Position numbers and translations under genes: made by a program | The notes under the pieces: model-generated | What the model was told of the DNA's origin: nothing | Databases searched by the model: none | Seen by the model: the letters and a program-made list of their open reading frames with translations, nothing else | Assembly (NCBI GenBank): GCA_022925895.1 | Contig: JAKSYS010000029.1 | Coordinates: 62,001-126,000 of the forward strand | Direction of reading: 5' to 3' | DNA length: 64,000 bases | Source of the DNA: Fragilaria crotonensis | Lineage: Eukaryota > Bacillariophyta > Fragilariophyceae > Fragilariales > Fragilariaceae | Shown: piece by piece, positions 10,576 to 22,481 of the stretch | How positions within the stretch are numbered: the first letter of the stretch is position 1 | How the letters are laid out: every line of letters starts with the position of its first letter

Positions 10576-11277
10576 GATGATACAACACAGGTTTTGATCA
10601 AAAATATGCAGGTTCATGATTCGTTTCCTAATGCCTTGAAGACACGGATGATCCGGTCGAAAAATGTAGCGGAGGAAAGATAAGCCCCATGAGAGATTGT
10701 GATGGGTGCAAGATACAAGATATTTGTGTACTAACAAGTCTTGCATTGTTGTTGAAGATGCATTTCAGGTGGAAATGAAAAGGGCTGCTGTTGCCATACA
10801 TTGTTTCCTTTGCTCGAATTGATGATGCAACACAGGTTTTGATCAAAAATATTCAGGTTCATGATTCGTTTCCTAATGCCTTGAAGACACGGATGATCCG
10901 GTCGAAAAATGTAGCGGAGGAAAGATAAGCCCCATGACAGATTGTGATGGGTGCAAGATACAAGATGTTTGTGTACTAACAAGTCTTGCGTTGTTGTTGA
11001 AGATGCATTTCAGGTGGAAATGGAAAGGGCTGATGATACAACACAGGTTTTGATCAAAAATATTCAGGTTCATGATTCGTTTCCTAATGCCTTGAAGACA
11101 CGGATGATCCGGTCAAAAAATGTAGCGGAGGAAAGATAAGCCCCATGACCCATGACAGATTGTGATGGGTGCAAGATACAAGATATTTGTGTACTAACAA
11201 GTCTTGCGTTGTTGTTGAAGATGCATTTCAGGTGGAAATGGAAAGGGCTGCTGTCGCCATACATTGTTTCCTTTACA
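10576..11277 (+). repeat. Tandem repeat of about 245 bp, three copies
   Basis: Units begin with GATGATACAACACAGG at 10576, 10821 (one change) and 11032, and the next unit boundary is at 11278; unit lengths are 245, 211 and 246 bp. The middle copy lacks about 34 bp (the part reading CTGTTGCCATACATTG and on). Copies are nearly identical, so the duplication is recent. Each unit opens with a short frame (about 35 codons: DDTTQVLIKNxQVHDSFPNA and on), suggesting that a piece of a former coding sequence was multiplied. Confidence 0.85.
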
Positions 11278-11278
11278 G

Positions 11279-12027
11279 ATGATGTAACAGTCAATGCATT
11301 CACAAGAATTTTCAAAATGGAAGAATTTGCTAAAGGAGGTGTTGTTGCCTTTGACATTTGAAGAAGTCACTCGGTTCGTAAATTTGTGTCGACACATGCG
11401 CATTGTTTGGGATGCACTAGCTAGAGGGACAATAAGGACCTCCGTGAATTGAGGAAGTCAAAAAGGCATGTGTCAGATGTCATGACGACACGGAGCTACC
11501 ATTCCTGGTAACCTGATGCGAATGTTGCCGATACATGTTGTGCATTGGCAGACCATGGTATTACAGTACAATAGTCAGTCGATGACAGTACTCCCGTACA
11601 CTACTTCAGGTAATGGCTGGCTCGATTGGGGACATACGGAGTACCCTGTACCTGGTACCCTGTACCCTGTACAGTATGTATGTCATACCCAGTACCCCAG
11701 TTCCACAAGGAATCTAGAATTTGAAATGTGTCGAAACGCGTGACCATTACGACTTACGACCATCCGGACATGATCCCGACTCACTCCCACCATCTCACCC
11801 AACCACTCACCCGCAACCCGCAACTCGCAACTTTCAACTTTAAAGCATCAACGAAACACCGTACGAACAGCGCGTACTAGTAGTACCTGTATGCATGGGT
11901 TCGAAGTTCTTTCCTCGAGTAACTTCTCACAGTCAATTCATCATTACTCTTTCCATGACAGTCGTTCCTCGACTTCCGTAGCCTTTCATCGAACGTTCCA
12001 TCTTCCATTACGCCGACGTCTGCTACT
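11279..12027. other. Flank of the tandem repeat and helicase promoter
   Basis: 11279-11480 continues the sequence around the repeat unit. 11600-11700 is GTAC-rich, with repeated ACCCTGT words. 11760-11850 is a C-rich run of CCCGCAACT-like words. The last ~150 bp should contain the helicase promoter; no TATA-like box is obvious. Confidence 0.4.
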
Positions 12028-14495
12028 ATGAGACTTGAAATTCCAATTTGCATTCTACTTTCGTCGTGCGCAGCGTTCGTTTTTCCGATGAGCTCGCGTC
12101 GATGCGACAGCGCTTGTTTTGTTATTCAGAAAGACGACGATGTTCCCAAACGAAAGCAGCGATTCGCCCAGGACGCGCATATTGCAAGACCTCGACGCAT
12201 AGAATCGGTCAACAAACCACTTAGTCCTTCCACGTCGTCGTCGTCGTCGGAAGCTGACAAAGCTCGAACAGTTGGCAAACCACTTCGAAGGTCATCGCCC
12301 CCAGTGCCGACGAAACTAGATGACGAGTTGATGTGGAGAACAAATAAGTCTATCGACGATATCGAAGCAAGCATGGTGAAGAGGTGGGGAACCGAGTTAC
12401 GGAAGTGGGCAGCTGATCCTAATGAGTATGAGTTGGAAGATGCTGCGTCAGATGACAGTTTTCGACAAGAACAAAATTTTCGCGGGAAACCAGTCTTGGA
12501 TCCATGGCAGAAGGAGGAGCTCAAATCGAAACCAAAAGAGAAGTCGGATACTGCTAATAATGGCGTTGGGGTATTCGCTACTAGTTTGGACGAGGAAATG
12601 GTTCTTCAGAAAGCCAGGAGGAACCAACGGCAGCCTAAGACAGACACAAGGACAAGGAAGCCTTCGTGGGCAAACCTTGTCGAGGAAGAAGAGCCCAGGG
12701 AGGAGGTGAACGATTTTTACGACGAGGATGATGAGGGATTTGAACTAGACGGGACTGTCCGTAGTGATCGTGACGATTACGATATTGGAAAGTTAATCTC
12801 GCCGAAGCCCGTAGGAGGTCTCGGCTCAAAAAAAGCGATTTCCGACAGCCCAGGCTTCTTCTTTAATTCATACGTGGCTACAGTCAACGACGCTAAACCT
12901 GCTTCATCGGAGGAGTCGGTAGAGGAAGAACTACAGAAACAGCCGAGCAAAATCCGAAGTGCGTTGCCGCTTCTTAACGAGGATGGCAAGCCTTTCTACC
13001 TCACGGTTGCTCAAGCAGAAAGTAACTTCAGGATTGCTCTCGCGGGTAATGCTGCGAGTCAGGAGAAATCATCTGCTAGCTCGGCGGAGCAAGCATCCTG
13101 GAATGAGTTCGGAATCACTTCAAAGCGCCTCCTGCAGAATTTGCAGGGCATGGGATGCGGGACTCCGCTATCTGTGCAATGCAAGTCATGCCCATCAATA
13201 TTGACTGGAAAGGATGTTCTTGTTGGGACCTACACCGGAAGTGGAAAAACCTTGGCGTTCCTAGTCCCTTTGGTGCAGCGCCTTCTATTTGACGCATCGT
13301 CGCCTGGGGATGGTGTCCAGGTTATGATAGTCGCTCCAGGTCGTGAGTTGGCAAGTCAAATCGCGACAGTGACGAGATCATTGTTGGAGGGTACTGGACT
13401 TTCGATCGTGCTTGCCATCGGAGGCACAACTTTTTCACGTAATCTTGAGCAGCTTCGAAAGAAAAAGCCAACTATTGTTGTCGGTACGCCCGGAAGGATA
13501 GCGGAGCTAGTCGTCGGGCAGCCTGGCGAGAAGTGAGTATTTTTTATTCTATGGTTTCAAACTGTTATGTGTGCTATGAATCTCAACATCCTGCTTTGTG
13601 CCAAGAATCGGTCGGATGAAGATATCTTCGATTCAAGCAGTTGTCTTCGATGAATTTGATGCCTTGTTAGAGTACAAACCCCACAGGGATCCCACCGCTG
13701 CGATAATGTCAGCATTGAAGAGGCGTCATCGCGATTCCCTTCAGTCAATCCTGTGCTCAGCGACTGCTTCCGATATGGCTGGCTCTGACAAGCTGTCCAA
13801 CTACTTACGCCCAGGATTCTTTACAGCCATGGCAGATAAGGACGATCAATTGATAACGGCTGGTGATGACAAGAATGCTGTCATCAGAGTGAGTCGAACA
13901 GTAATACACGGCGTACTTCATGTTCCACGGAGACAGTTGGCGCTTGCTACGATTCGCAAGATCCTTCATACTGAACCAATACCGCAGCAAGTCTTGATTT
14001 TCGCTGACAATGCTAGAAGAGTGGATCTTGTGGTTGAAAAGGTACGTTCTGTGACAGCACAGGGTTGTCGTTCAATTCCGTCGTTCTCACTGGTTCCTTC
14101 AATAGCTTGCTCAACTAGGTATTGTCGCAGCTCCTCTGCACGGCGGAACAAATAGCGAGAAAATTGACCGAGCAGAAGTTAGCAAGGCGCTGCGCGAGGG
14201 ATATGTGGGCATCGTTGTGGCGACGGAGCTAGCGGCCAGAGGTATTGATGCACCATTATTGACCCACGTGATAAATTTGGATTTGCCCACCGATTCATCT
14301 CACTACGCCCATAGAGCTGGTCGCTGTGGTCGCGGGGGACGCCCAGGTGTTGTGATCAACATCACAACGGGTCCAAAGGAGCGCCATGTTCCTAAGAAGT
14401 TAGCGGGCCAATTAGGTGTGGAGATGTTCACAGTTGAGCCCAGAGGAGGTCGGCTTACCGTGGTTGACGCTGAGACTGTTGAGCTTGACGTATAG
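12028..14495 (+). CDS. DEAD-box RNA helicase, probably plastid-targeted
   Basis: Exons 12028-13532, 13606-14041 and 14106-14495 give about 776 residues; introns are 73 and 64 bp and in frame. The first 18 residues form a signal peptide ending CAAF, which fits the diatom plastid signature with Phe after cleavage. A long acidic, Lys-rich linker runs to about residue 355. The helicase core follows: Q-motif region, motif I TGSGKT (403-408), Ia APGREL, Ib TPGR, motif II DEFD (517-520) in place of DEAD, motif III SAT (553-555), motif V ATELAARGID and motif VI HRAGRCGRGG (from His716). It would unwind RNA with ATP; ribosome assembly or RNA turnover in the plastid is inference. DEFD is an accepted DEAD variant. 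It ends 124 bp from the end of the convergent chaperone gene. Confidence 0.9.
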
Positions 14496-14619
14496 GATAT
14501 GAGATATGAGTCTTGAGCCCATAAAAGTATCAAAGCACTATACACGCCTGTTTTGTTCTACGTGTGTCCTAATGACAGACCGTCGTGGACATGCTCCGCT
14601 ACTCTCACATCCTCGACTC

Positions 14620-17197
14620 TCACATCCTCGACTCGACGTCGTCGACAGGTCGATGATTCCTCATCACCACTATATCACTTTCTTCAGAAGAAAATCGCTC
14701 GCTCGCGACGAACCCTACGTATTCGAATTCAGATTCATTCACAAGCTTTTCAGCTTCGCCTCTTGTTCGTACACGGACAACATCTCCATCCGCCACACCT
14801 CCATCGAGGACCAAGCGACTTATCGGATTCAGCAAATCTGAAGCAAGAACCCTGTTCAAAGGCCTTGCTCCATACCTCATATCGTACCCTTTCGTTGCGA
14901 GGGAGTCCACGGCAAGGGAGCTGCAATCAATGGTCATGTTGTGTCCCTCCTCTAATCGCCGAGCGATATCACCTAATCCAATCCTAACGATAGCTTCCAT
15001 GTTGCTTCTTTGAAGCCTCGCGAACGGAACGACTTCAGAGATTCTGTTCAGAAGTTCTGGTGGCTGAATACGATAGCGTTCATGTTAGTATGGTCTCGAC
15101 ATGAGGATGGGCACGAGAAAAAGGAAGTGAAACTCACCAGTGTCTGTCGTACAATCTCCATTATTACTTGCTGAATTTCTGGCTCGGTTCCAGTTAAATG
15201 TGGAGGTAGATCTGCGATCGTGGTAGCACCGATGTTTGACGTCATGACGACGATTGTATTCCGGAAGTCAACAGTCCGACCGTGACTGTCAGTCAAACGG
15301 CCGTCATCGAAAAGCTGTAGAAGTAATGTCCACACTGTAGGATGAGCTTTTTCAAACTCATCGAGAAGGATCACTTGGTAGGGGCGCCGACGCACACTTT
15401 CGGTCAGCAATCCCGATTCTTCATACCCTACATACCCAGGAGGGGCGCCAATCAAGCGGGACACGGTGTGCTTTTCAGAGTATTCAGACATGTCGATCCG
15501 TGTTAATGCGTTTTCACTATCGAATAAAAACTCCGCCAACACTTTGCACAGCAGTGTCTTTCCAACACCAGTTGGACCAACAAAGAGCAGGTTGCCCAAT
15601 GTGCTATTGCGGGCTTGAAGGTGCGTCCGTGAGAGCCGAACGATGTTACTAACTGCCTCAAGGGCATGATCTTGTCCCACCACCCTCTGTAAGCGCAGCG
15701 TTGAGCAGGAAGGCACGCTAAACATCGATATCACACATTGCGAACGCTTACCTCACGCAGCTTTTCTTCCATGTGAAGGAGCTTGTTTGATTCGCTTGCA
15801 TTTATGCGAGATACCGGAATGCCACTTTGGAGTGCAACAATGGATGCGATAGCATCAGGGGTGACGGCATCTTCCAACATCTTGCCTGTCCCCTTTCCTG
15901 AAACTGCTTCGTCTTCCAGCGCCTGCTGCAGTCGCGGAATTCTCGAATAAAGCAGCTCTCCAGCTGCGTTGTAATCACCCTTACGTCTTGCGGCTTCAAG
16001 TTCATTTCTCGCTCGTTCAAGTTCATCCTGTAGTCGTTTGGTCTTCTCAAGCTCATCCTTTTCAGCTTGCCATTTATCATTCATCTCCTTGAGTTCGGAG
16101 GACAGCTGATCAACTTCTGCTTGCACATGCTTCTTCCTTGATTGTGACTTCTTGTTCTCAACTTCGTTTTCCAGTGCACTCAATTCGATTTGCTTCGTCA
16201 AAAGTTCCCGCTCAATTTTCCATATAGATTCTGGCTTACTCTCCTGTTCAAGTTTCAGTCGAGAACACGCTTCATCCACCAAATCGATTGATTTATCAGG
16301 TTGGAATCTTTCACTGATGTACCTATCAGACAGAGTCGCGGCTGTGACAAGAGCCTCATCTTCAATGCGAATTCCATGGTGAGATTCGTAGGCAGTTTTG
16401 AGGCCTCGCAAAATGGAAATGGTATCATGGACGTCTGGCTCTTCCACGTAGACGGATTGAAAACGTCGGGCTAAAGCTGCATCTTTTTCAATCAGTTTGT
16501 ATTCGCTCAAAGTTGTTGCACCAACAAGTTGCAGTTCTCCTCTGGCGAGTGCCGGTTTGAGCATGTTACTCATGTCCATACCGCCTTCTCCTTTACCTGC
16601 ATTCACCATTGTATGCAATTCATCGATGAAAAGGATGACGTTTCCGCCCGCGGAATGTACGTCCTTGAGAACTCCTTTCAAGCGTTCTTCGAACTGCCCT
16701 CTGTACATGGCACCAGAAACCAACGAAGAAATGTCCAACATGACAACACGCTTGTTCTTGATCGAGTCGGGGACCTCACCCTTAACAATGCGCTGCGCGA
16801 GGCCTTCGACGATTGCTGTCTTTCCGACACCGGGTTCGCCAATCAACACTGGATTGTTCTTGGTTCGTCGTGAGAGGATCTGGATTGTTCTTCGGATTTC
16901 GTCCTCCCTCCCAATGATTGGATCCAGCTTCATATCAAGGGCCCTGGCAGTAAGGTCAAGACCGTATAATTCTAAGTGCTTTCCTGGGGTATCATCGTGT
17001 GATCTCATGACATCTATCCCGCCACCAGGAGTGGAAGAGAAGGTTCGCAGCAAATATGGTCGAGAGGAATGGGGGACAAGGAATTCCCAATGAACCCTGG
17101 TTGACAAACAAGGAACAACCTGCGACCGCGCAGCTCGGACTGAATGAGCAAGGTAAACAGCCCGTCTACTTGCGCAACGAGAAAGAATGCGGTTCAT
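14620..17197 (-). CDS. CLPB: ClpB/Hsp78-type AAA+ disaggregase, probably mitochondrial
   Basis: Exons 17197-15752, 15686-15138 and 15063-14620 on the minus strand give about 812 residues; both introns (65 and 74 bp) are phase 0. The N-terminus is basic and Ser-rich with LLRTFSSTP near residue 50, a typical mitochondrial presequence. The Clp N-domain is missing: the first AAA+ module starts near residue 75. Seen: Walker A1 GEPGVGKT (120-127), Walker B1 ILFIDE (188-193), pore loop MYRGQ, the coiled-coil middle domain (about 330-430, rich in Glu/Lys/Gln) that marks ClpB, Walker A2 GPTGVGKT (519-526), pore loop [15 protein letters not shown] and ELLNRI. Loss of the N-domain matches Hsp78, the mitochondrial ClpB that resolves aggregates with Hsp70. 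A plastid form would be expected to have a signal peptide, which is absent. Confidence 0.93.
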
Positions 17198-17445
17198 TAC
17201 AGCGATGAGTGTGCGGAGCTGGGGGTTGTAGTGTGGTGTAAGTTCTGGATGAAGGGTTGCACAACAATGGAAAGGACGAAATTGATAAGGATTTTCTCAG
17301 AAAAGTTTTGGCTTCTCATTGAAATCAATCACATTTTGTCAGCAAATGATATATGAGCGAGTTACTGTACAAAATACGAGTACAATGCATACCGCTCTTG
17401 TGCAGCGAACTGTCTTGAGGCTTGACTCTTGACTCTTGATGATGT

Positions 17446-17473
17446 GCTATCAGCTATCAGCTATCAGCTATCA
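17446..17473 (+). repeat. Heptamer satellite (GCTATCA)4
   Basis: Four exact head-to-tail copies of GCTATCA. A shorter heptamer run of CTTGACT lies just upstream, near 17420-17440. Confidence 0.9.
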
Positions 17474-17525
17474 TAGTACGTTGTACCAGTACTTGTACTC
17501 GGAGTACTCCGTAATCATCACACAA

Positions 17526-17646
17526 CTGTAGACTGTAGACTGTAGACTGTAGACTGTAGACTGTAGACTCTAGACTCTAGACTCTAGACTCTAGACTCTA
17601 GACTCTAGACTCTAGACTCTAGACTCTAGTAGACTCTAGAGACTCT
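17526..17646 (+). repeat. Heptamer satellite CTGTAGA then CTCTAGA
   Basis: Six copies of CTGTAGA (17526-17567) pass directly into eight copies of CTCTAGA (17568-17623) and a variant copy, followed by a broken tail. A single G-to-C change spread through the second half, which shows stepwise expansion. Confidence 0.95.
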
Positions 17647-18117
17647 GTATACCGGTAGAGTGGGCATTTACAGAATTCCAACGATATTACCAAAAAATTT
17701 GTGAAACTTCCGAAAACCCGAAGCCAGGGACTGAATGTTTCTGTACAGTGCAGGTACTGAGGTACTCTACTGTACTTTATTATTCCGTCTGTGATCATGG
17801 AGAAGCTTGTACAGTACGAGTAGCATAAGTCATACGGTGTAGTACAAGGTACCAGGTACCACGTCATATGTCTTTTGCAGTATGCAGTTGAAGTACATGT
17901 ACAGTACCAGGTATGAAGTATGAAAAGTGCTTTCAACTAAATTAATCGCTGCGAATATTTTGAATCGAGCAAGAGTATAACTGTGTATACACACTATGAT
18001 ATTGGTAGTTGGAAAGTGGAAATTCAGACAGGCCCGGCGCGTGAAATCTGAGGCCGAAATCAAGGTTAGTCTTGTGAAGCAGCAGGCGACGAGTGAGCCA
18101 ACCTCGCTCCTGATATC

Positions 18118-21100
18118 ATGCAAGTACTTGGTCATCCCATCAGCGTCAAGCAAGTAATCAAAGAAAGTAAAAATCGACTAAGGAAACTGCGGATGAGGCA
18201 GAAGGAGAAGAATACGACTGTCGGCAACGGAGCTACGATGACACCGTCCTGGAAGAAATTCTTCGCCAAGAAGACTGCAAACAAGTGTAGTCGTGAGGAA
18301 TTCACCCGCGCCTCGTCCAGTGGAGAATTTTCCTCTCCTGTTCCAGCCTTGTCGTCCACGGGCCCTCTCGAGTCTGGTTCCAGCAGAGACAAGCCAATGC
18401 CTGTTGTCGAACAGCTTGACAATCGGAATGCCATGGATTCCGTCCTCGTCACTACCCAGCAGAATGCACAGTTGGGATCGCAACGCAGGAGTGACCTGAG
18501 AGCAGTAAGTCCGAAGGGAAAGAGAGAGAAAATGACGAAAGCCAGGGCAATTCTCTCGCGGCCGTTTTCACGGAATAGCATACCGCACAAGCATGGACAA
18601 CGGAACTGGGTGGTTGAAGTTTCGCCCGCTGAATGGGACGGAGATCAATCGCGATGGAAATACAGAATACTGCTTCAGAGAAGGCAATTGCAACCAAATT
18701 CGGAACAGACGAACGAATTTGACATCGGCTCTGCAACCTCCTTCACAACGGCCTTTACGTGGAGATCGTTGGCTGATTTTGCCTGGCTCGAAGAGGCCTT
18801 GCGTGCGGAATACCATGGGGCTCTTCTCCTGCCCCTGCTTAATATTGCAATCGGAACACCTGACTTAGCGAGCACTCAATACGAAGTGGACGCCGCATTG
18901 TTGAGGGATTGGTTCGGAGATGTTCTCAATGGGATCAGAGGACATGGTGAATTAGTGATAGATCAGGCATCCGTTGATCTTATGTCCTCGGAGGCACTCG
19001 AAGCATTTCTCTACCGCAATACCGACCCACTTCCGATTGTTGCGAGTGCGAAGCATATGCAAAGTCAATCCTTGCTTCCATCGGTCTCAACGCTAGATCT
19101 ACCTTGGAAAGATAGCCCCGAAACTGACGACCGAAATTCCTCTTTCGTTTCTTCACTTTGGTTGAAGCCCTTCAATATATGCGCAACGTTTGATACACTT
19201 TGCGCCGCTGGGACTTCCACTTCGCCCGACGACGGCCATGAGAAACCCCGAGTACAGCACATCTCTATGGATTTGATGAGAGCTCACTGTTCATCTCGGG
19301 CTCTTGAGAGCACGCCTTCTCTTGAGATTCAGGATAGTTTTGTACAGTACGAACTTGGCGAGTTGGACTCGTCGAACTTGGCAATCCAGCCTCAACTTGT
19401 GGACGCAGAAAGCGAGCTCATCGAATCTTACCGACGATCCAGTCTTTCTGCGATGGAAAGACTCAGATTGCTGAAGGAGGAAGAATCGTTGGTTGCCGGA
19501 GCTTGGAAGCGCTTTGCCATATCGTTGTCCAACCTATACTCGTACGAGAAAGAAGTGGAAGGTTCCCGCGTTGGAGAAGCGAAGGAAGGCAAAGACAACA
19601 TGCCGTATCGGAAACTTGGCAAGGGCACTGTAGACGAGTTGTTGAGAGTCCTAGCTCGGCAAAAGCTCGATCGCTCAGTCTCAAGTCTTGCCATCATTGA
19701 TAGCATGTTGCGAGCCTACGTTGGAGATCTCAGTGCCGTTGGGCCCTCTGTAAAATCTTACAAGGAAGCAGTGTCGCAATTGTCTCAGATCGAAGAATTT
19801 CCACAGCAGACAAGCTCGCAAAAGGACCATCGCAATGAAGGTGAAACAGGTTGGCAGGGTACAATCAAAGCTCTCTACGGAATGGTTGAAATAACTAAGC
19901 ATGATTCCGTACAAACGGCGACGACTACAGGGAGCTCGTGTGCCGAAGGAGATGTTCTATCCCAAAGGAAAGCGTTTGAGAACAGAGTTTTTGCCAATGA
20001 GCGCCTCCTTCGTGAATCGTTAACCGCCTTGTGTCGAGCAACTCCAATTCGTGGATCCCGAATGGCGCACCACTTCTTGACAGCCGAAGAAGTTCAGGCT
20101 ACGCTGTTGAGTTCAGCAGCCATTTCCTTACGGACAAAAATCAACGTTGCCGATCCAGAAATCCTCCAAGATATAAAGATTCGACATGCTCAAGAAAGCG
20201 AGCTCGACGACGCAACAGAAATGGCTCTTGTCCATCGACTGATCAATCTTGGAAATGCGAAGGTGGTGGAGACTAAACATGTTTCCTTTCCTGTCGAAGT
20301 TGGGGAAGGTTCCCAGTCTGGTCACTCAGGCAAGGTTCCACCACGCGATAGGGCTCTTCAAATTGCGCAGGATCGCCTTGGGAAGTGGGACTCTGAACTC
20401 GCGCTGGCACTCATGGAAGCAATCGGAATTGATGACGCAGAAGTACAACTTGAAGAAACCACGCGTGATTTGCGTCTAGTCCGAAGGCATGCAATCGGTT
20501 TGCGGGAGAACTTGAGCAGGTGCTTGGAGGCTCTTGGAATCCTAAAATCAGCAATGCTGTTCGGGCAGCATGATAGTCGTGATTCGACTTGTTTGGTAAG
20601 TGGTTTCTTTGGCAGTCATGGCGTTTTTGCTCTCTTCTCACTCACATATGCTTTGGCATGCTCGGTAGTCAACCCAGTCGATAAGGGAGGCTCGACGAGA
20701 TTTGTTCGACCGGTGTTCCCTCGTTTTCAGTGGATTGATGCCTGATTCAGGCAAGCAAGGGCAGCCAAAGAGTGTTTCGCCATCCATGAGCATTCTTGAA
20801 AATGCGGGAATACCGATGAATGACCCGGCGGGTTGGTTTATGAATGCTACAACAATAACGAAATCGAAGGGTAGATGTGGATCTACTATGCGTGCCTACA
20901 TGGATTCGCGTGATGCCGACGCTGAAGCTTTGTTCGACAAGCTTGACCACCAGCTTAAGGAATACAGAGTGCGAGTGGAGACCATCGAAAGTTTTGTCTA
21001 CATGCAATGTGTAGGTATTCAGCTCGAGAAACACTTTAGCAAGGCGAGAGCAAATGCTTTAGCAGCGTTTGAGAAGAAGACTGATATTCAGACCGCCATC

Positions 21101-21558
21101 AATATCGCTCAACGGAAACGCTTGCCACTGCTTGTGCAAGAACTGACGGCCAAACTTGATGCCATTGCGCCGGGCGTCACACATACAACTGTCAAGGAAT
21201 CGAAAGAAGCACATTTGCTAAGCAAAACGCTAAAAGGTGAAATCGGGAACCTGGCACTACGCCGGTTCCAAAGAGCTAAGGAAACCGCCATGGATCGCGT
21301 CGTTTCCTTGATGACCACGTGGGCCAATTGTAAGTTCTGTGCGATCTGAAGTGTGGCTGTTTTTTTATGTCTAATCAATCCGACAAACCTCCACGAACAG
21401 ATGAAGAAGTCGCTTCAAGCAAGGAGCAGAAATTCTTGTGCAAAGCTGTTGACGAAGTTGAAAGAAGTTTGATGTACATAGATGTCTCATCAGACGGTTT
21501 GTCGCATTTGGTGGAAGTAAACAAATCAACACGAGGATCTTCGATTGTGGAAGCGTAG
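18118..21558 (+). CDS. PX-domain protein, sorting-nexin-like
   Basis: Exons 18118-20595, 20669-21329 and 21401-21558 give about 1098 residues; introns of 73 and 71 bp are in frame (phases 0 and 1). Residues 1-160 are basic and Ser-rich, probably disordered. A PX domain covers about 162-303 (RNWVVEVSPAEW, then FTTAFTWRSLADFAWLEEAL, then an LL-P-L stretch and the C-terminal helices), which would bind phosphoinositides, usually PI3P on endosomes. From about 430 a helical region begins (SLSAMERLRLLKEEESLVAGAWKRF in pieces), and the last third is rich in Glu, Lys and Leu, consistent with a BAR-like sorting-nexin dimer domain. It is longer than most sorting nexins. A role in endosomal membrane traffic is inferred. 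Its stop lies 41 bp from the convergent PEX2 gene. Confidence 0.75.
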
Positions 21559-21599
21559 TCTAGTAATCCAGCGGATAACATGCATGATGATTTGAGCAC

Positions 21600-22481
21600 T
21601 CACTGTTGCATTGCGCTCGCCCGAGATCGTGAACTCTTTGTGACTCGATGCCCACATTGTCGGCAATAAAACGACGCGCTCTTTGCCAACGCAGTCCACA
21701 AGCAAGTATAGCAGTAGAGATGATTGCAATTGGTGAAACATGGAACCAGCACAGGTTGGGAATAACAAAGAGCGCAGCGATCCTCGCCTTTTTGCCACTT
21801 CGCACGATCAACAAGTGCCCACACTGGGCTCAACATGGAATTAATCATTGTTCGCAAGTGGTCAAGGGAGCGGAAAGGCCAGGCCTGATCAACTGATCTC
21901 AAAATCAACTCATAGATCCATCGTCGGTGCGCGTAGGTGACGTTCAAGTTTCTAGGAATCCTTGTTCTTGAAAATGTAAGGCCTGCTGCAACCATGGAGG
22001 CGGTCGGTGACGGAGTTTTGGCCATCCACCAACTCAGCAGGAACGTGAGTTGTACCAAGGGGTTTACCATTTTGAGCGAGGCGGTGAGTCTCTGCGCCAG
22101 ATACCGTTTACGACTTCGCGCCCTGCTCTCAATAGAGCTCATGTTTTCGGTTTCTTGGTTCAGCAGCGCACGATTACACCATTCATCGAGCTGTTGAAAC
22201 AGGCCGGGTGCTATTGACGCGAGAAGAATATAGGCCAATACACGGCGGCGGGAATTTCCTTTAACTTTCAGTCCCAAAGCAAGGGTGGCTGGCGTGTCTG
22301 CAAACATCATACAAATACTGACCGCGAGAAGCATAGATTGTGCATGTGTCGTCGGTGAATGAAATCCGAATGGCCTCAAAATTGAATGCAACCGAGGGAC
22401 AAGCAAACGATGAAGGTAACCATCGATTTCGAGTACGTCCAACGGCGCTGCCGTCAATGGATCGCTTTCAATGCTTGCCAT
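21600..22481 (-). CDS. PEX2: Peroxin PEX2, RING ubiquitin ligase of peroxisome import
   Basis: A single exon of 293 residues, close to the family's usual ~300. The N-terminal two thirds match the Pex2/Pex12 membrane region in outline: several hydrophobic helices (for example about 48-66, 80-98, 140-165) and the family-like stretch LNVTYAHRRWIYELIL. The C-terminal RING is C3HC4: Cys236, Cys239, Cys252, His254, Cys257, Cys260, Cys273 and Cys276. PEX2 works with PEX10 and PEX12 in the peroxisomal membrane to ubiquitinate the recycling receptor PEX5. The YCYTCL segment and the lack of a degenerate RING favour PEX2 over PEX12; PEX10 is the main alternative. Its upstream side now faces a 16-kb block of mobile elements. 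Confidence 0.78.
   Translation of the reverse strand: MASIESDPLTAAPLDVLEIDGYLHRLLVPRLHSILRPFGFHSPTTHAQSMLLAVSICMMFADTPATLALGLKVKGNSRRRVLAYILLASIAPGLFQQLDEWCNRALLNQETENMSSIESRARSRKRYLAQRLTASLKMVNPLVQLTFLLSWWMAKTPSPTASMVAAGLTFSRTRIPRNLNVTYAHRRWIYELILRSVDQAWPFRSLDHLRTMINSMLSPVWALVDRAKWQKGEDRCALCYSQPVLVPCFTNCNHLYCYTCLWTALAKSASFYCRQCGHRVTKSSRSRASAMQQ

Larger units (their letters stand above)
17198..18117. other. Divergent promoter region with satellites
   Basis: About 920 bp between the chaperone and PX-protein starts. It contains three heptamer satellites (listed separately or in the findings) and a GTAC-rich segment at 17740-17920. No gene seen. The two promoters must lie here. Confidence 0.5.
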
